In this document: piece after piece, positions 61,828 through 64,000 of the stretch
Layout: every line of letters begins with the position of its first letter
Position numbering within the stretch: the first letter of the stretch is position 1
From: Bacteroidia bacterium
GTDB lineage: Bacteria > Bacteroidota > Bacteroidia > Flavobacteriales > Flavobacteriaceae
Reading direction: 5' to 3'
Assembly (NCBI GenBank): GCA_030427865.1
Contig: JAUICK010000015.1
Location: forward strand, 23,436-87,435
DNA: 64,000 nucleotides
Position numbers and translations under genes: made by a program
The notes under the pieces: generated by a model
Seen by the model: the letters and a program-made list of their open reading frames with translations, nothing else
What the model was told of the DNA's origin: nothing
Databases searched by the model: none

Positions 61828-63198
61828 ATGAAAAACATTCTAATTATTGGTGCTGGAAAATCAAGTTCTTACTTGATTAAGTATTTACTTGAAAAATCTA
61901 ATCAAGAAAATTTGCATCTTATTATTGGTGATATTTCTACCGAAAATGTAGATAAACTCATCAACAATCATAGAAATGCAGAAAGCGTTATTTTAGATGT
62001 TTTTAATGAAAAACAACGTCAAAAATTCATAAAAAAAGCAGACATTGTTATATCTATGCTACCTGCACGTTTTCATATAGAAGTTGCCAAAGATTGCATA
62101 ACATTTCAAAAACATATGGTTACAGCTTCTTATGTTTCTCAAGAAATGAAAGCGTTAGATGAAGCTGCCAAAAAGAAGGGCTTAATTTTAATGAATGAAA
62201 TTGGTGTTGACCCAGGAATTGATCATATGAGTGCTATGCAAGTAATTGATAGAATTCGTGAAAACAATGCCGAAATAGTATTATTCGAATCTTTTACAGG
62301 TGGGTTAATTGCTCCTGAAAGCGATGATAACCTCTGGAATTATAAATTTACTTGGAATCCAAGAAACGTAGTTTTAGCAGGTCAAGGTGGAGCTGCAATG
62401 TTTATTCAAGAAGGCACATATAAATACATTCCTTATCATAAATTGTTTCGAAGAACAGAATTTTTAACAATTAACGGAAGTGGAAAATTTGAAGCTTACG
62501 CGAATAGAAATTCTTTAAAGTACAGAAGTGTTTATGGTTTAGATAACATACCAACAATGTACAGAGGTACTATTAGAAAAGTAGGTTTTTCAAGGGCTTG
62601 GAACATTTTTGTACAATTAGGTATGACAGATGATTCTTATACTATACAGAACTCTGAAAATATGAGTTATCGTGATTTTGTAAATTTATTTTTAGCCTAT
62701 TCTCCTTCAGATTCTGTAGAATTAAAATTACGTTCTTATTTAAAAATTGACCAAGATGACGTGATGTGGGAAAAATTAGTTGAGTTAAATCTTTTTAGCG
62801 ATAAAAAGAAAATTGGAATTAAAAATGCTACTCCTGCACAAGCACTTCAAAAAATATTATCCGATTCTTGGACTCTACAAGAAAACGATAAAGATATGAT
62901 TGTAATGCAGCATCTCTTTGGTTATGAAATTAACGGAAAAAAACAGCAGATAGAAAGTAGTTTAGTGGTTATTGGAGAAAACCAAACTTACACAGCAATG
63001 GCAAAAACAGTAGGTTTACCTGTTGGAATTGCAGCCTTAAAAATCTTAAAAAGAGAAATTAAAACTCCTGGGGTTCAGATACCAATTTCTAAAGAAGTGT
63101 ACGAACCTATTTTAAGTGAATTGGCAGAGTATGGAATAAAATTTACCGAAAAAAAAGTTCCGTATTTAGGATATAACCCTAATAATGTAATTGGCTAA
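61828..63198 (+). CDS. saccharopine dehydrogenase-like protein
   Basis: 456 residues. The N-terminal Rossmann motif is ILIIGAGKSSSYLIKYLLE (4-22), and ADIVISMLPARFHIEVAKDC follows. ASYVSQEMKALDEAAKKKG, NEIGVDPGIDHMSAM and FESFTGGLIAPESDDN are hallmarks of the saccharopine reductase branch. LPVGIAALKILKREIKTPGV is near the C-terminus. It likely handles glutamate-adduct dehydrogenation in lysine metabolism, but the direction and substrate are uncertain. No lysine genes adjoin. The stop abuts the convergent trmN6 gene. Confidence 0.9.
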   Translation: MKNILIIGAGKSSSYLIKYLLEKSNQENLHLIIGDISTENVDKLINNHRNAESVILDVFNEKQRQKFIKKADIVISMLPARFHIEVAKDCITFQKHMVTASYVSQEMKALDEAAKKKGLILMNEIGVDPGIDHMSAMQVIDRIRENNAEIVLFESFTGGLIAPESDDNLWNYKFTWNPRNVVLAGQGGAAMFIQEGTYKYIPYHKLFRRTEFLTINGSGKFEAYANRNSLKYRSVYGLDNIPTMYRGTIRKVGFSRAWNIFVQLGMTDDSYTIQNSENMSYRDFVNLFLAYSPSDSVELKLRSYLKIDQDDVMWEKLVELNLFSDKKKIGIKNATPAQALQKILSDSWTLQENDKDMIVMQHLFGYEINGKKQQIESSLVVIGENQTYTAMAKTVGLPVGIAALKILKREIKTPGVQIPISKEVYEPILSELAEYGIKFTEKKVPYLGYNPNNVIG

Positions 63199-63921
63199 TT
63201 ACATTTTTAAATAAAAATCTTTGGTTAAATTGATGTAATCATCAGTATAATTATGACGCGAAGTTTCAATAACCAAATGTTCTTCTGTAATTTCTGTTTG
63301 ATGAAAAGAAAATGCTAATAAACTTCTTTTTATTTCTGATGATGGATTGCCTTGAATTCTACAAACGCTATTCAAAAATAATTGATGCTGATTTGCTAAA
63401 TCAACAAAATTATGTTCTTCCTTAGATGGAATAATAACTGTAAAAGTTCCATTTTTTGATAAGATTTTAGAAACTCCTATTATCAATTCTTCAAACGATA
63501 ATGATGATGTAAAACGCGCTTTATTCCTACTTTGATCTTTTGTCTCAAAATCATCAGTATAAAATGGCGGATTAGAAACTATCAAATCATAAACCTCCTC
63601 ATCTTCTGCTATTTCATCAGCAAATTCTTGAAAACTTGAATTATAACAATACAAACGATCTCCCCAGTCTGATTGCTCAAAATTTTCAACCGTTTGTTCG
63701 TAAGCATTTGCATCAAGTTCAACTGCATCAATAGTTATAGCATCAGAACGTTGCGCTAGCATTAAAGAAATTACTCCTGTTCCTGAACCAATATCTAAAA
63801 TCGAATCCGGAAAATTATCAACAGAACACCAAGCTCCTAATAAAACAGCATCTGTACCTACTTTCATCGCAGTTTTATCTTGATGTATGGTAAACTCTTT
63901 AAATTGAAAAACTTTAAGCAT
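63199..63921 (-). CDS. trmN6: tRNA1(Val) (adenine(37)-N6)-methyltransferase
   Basis: 240 residues. SAM-dependent class I methyltransferase: FTIHQDKTAMKVGTDAVLLG (about 9-28), SILDIGSGTGVISLMLA (SAM loop), and the N6-adenine signature IVSNPPFYTD (NPPF). LSFEELIIGVSKILSKNGTF and SSEIKRSLLAFSF follow, as in the YfiC/TrmN6 family. It modifies A37 of tRNA-Val. The start codon is directly followed (upstream) by the stop of the acs gene, with no spacing, so it is probably co-transcribed. Confidence 0.92.
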   Translation of the reverse strand: MLKVFQFKEFTIHQDKTAMKVGTDAVLLGAWCSVDNFPDSILDIGSGTGVISLMLAQRSDAITIDAVELDANAYEQTVENFEQSDWGDRLYCYNSSFQEFADEIAEDEEVYDLIVSNPPFYTDDFETKDQSRNKARFTSSLSFEELIIGVSKILSKNGTFTVIIPSKEEHNFVDLANQHQLFLNSVCRIQGNPSSEIKRSLLAFSFHQTEITEEHLVIETSRHNYTDDYINLTKDFYLKM

Positions 63922-64000
63922 TTACAACCGATTATCGATAATACTTTGTACAACCTCTGGATTTAAAAGTGTACTTGTATCCCCTAAATTGTCCATTTCA
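63922..64000 (-). CDS. acs: acetyl-CoA synthetase, C-terminal fragment (5' end beyond window)
   Basis: Reading leftward from the window edge, the frame gives EMDNLGDTSTLLNPEVVQ then SIIDNRL and a TAA at 63922-63924. NLGDTSTLLNPEVV is the characteristic C-terminal tail of AMP-forming acetyl-CoA synthetases. Only 25 residues are visible, so the call relies on this motif. The stop directly abuts the trmN6 start. Confidence 0.75.
   Translation of the reverse strand, partial: EMDNLGDTSTLLNPEVVQSIIDNRL

Overview
The window looks like a chromosomal segment of a marine member of the Flavobacteriaceae (Bacteroidota), probably close to Polaribacter or Tenacibaculum. The DNA is very AT-rich. Shine-Dalgarno sequences are scarce, and many genes are preceded by the Bacteroidota -7 box TAnnTTTG. 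Many proteins carry a lipobox, and most families are typical of flavobacteria. The genus is an inference; there is no rRNA in the window. I see no phage, insertion sequence, CRISPR array or defence island. Most of the window is ordinary core and catabolic genome, with some unusual genes and repeats.

Layout. 1-2.8 kb: uronate operon on the minus strand (SDR D-mannonate oxidoreductase, mannonate dehydratase, TRAP binding protein cut by the window edge). A small palindromic repeat is inserted in the 5' end of uxuA. 3.2 kb: tRNA-Leu(UAG) with its terminator. 3.4-10.6 kb: M20 dipeptidase, DoxX-like membrane protein, cyclophilin lipoprotein, a BlaI/BlaR1-like repressor-protease pair with two operators inside its promoter, and a DUF4407 protein. 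10.7-19.9 kb: PhnA, GNAT, adenine deaminase, a 1008-residue kinase-M23 peptidase-PLP enzyme fusion, and a secreted beta-propeller amidohydrolase. 19.9-28.3 kb: a complete trans-4-hydroxy-L-proline catabolic cluster (deaminase, 2-oxoglutarate-semialdehyde dehydrogenase, DUF885 peptidase, epimerase, D-hydroxyproline dehydrogenase) with a divergent AraC regulator.

28.4-40.9 kb: YjbR, CorA, a hydrolase/cyclase/HemW operon, RuvC, a flippase-like protein with a glycosyltransferase, MnmD with an unlisted 50-residue membrane protein, DUF4920, IlvE, a small ferredoxin, a decayed PqqB-like pseudogene, MazG-like and SDR proteins. 40.9-49.6 kb: M49 and M24 lipoprotein peptidases, Tag, FolA, a CBM48 mini-protein, ThyA, NupC and bifunctional nuclease. 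49.8-56.0 kb: EtfAB, PdhB, soluble pyrophosphatase and a membrane pyrophosphatase. 56.1-59.6 kb: 5-oxoprolinase PxpABC with an Nramp-fold transporter lacking the metal-ligand motifs. 59.7-64 kb: PckA, DUF423, a saccharopine-dehydrogenase-like protein, TrmN6 and the 3' end of acetyl-CoA synthetase.

How it fits together. The theme is growth on peptides, modified amino acids and uronates. Several peptidases could feed the hydroxyproline and 5-oxoproline pathways, both of which lead to 2-oxoglutarate or glutamate. PckA, PdhB and ETF link these to central carbon and electron flow. The most interesting points are the three-domain fusion, the metal-ligand-less Nramp homologue in the 5-oxoprolinase operon, the nested BlaI operators, the repeat insertion that extends uxuA, and the multi-hairpin element inside the hydroxyproline operon.
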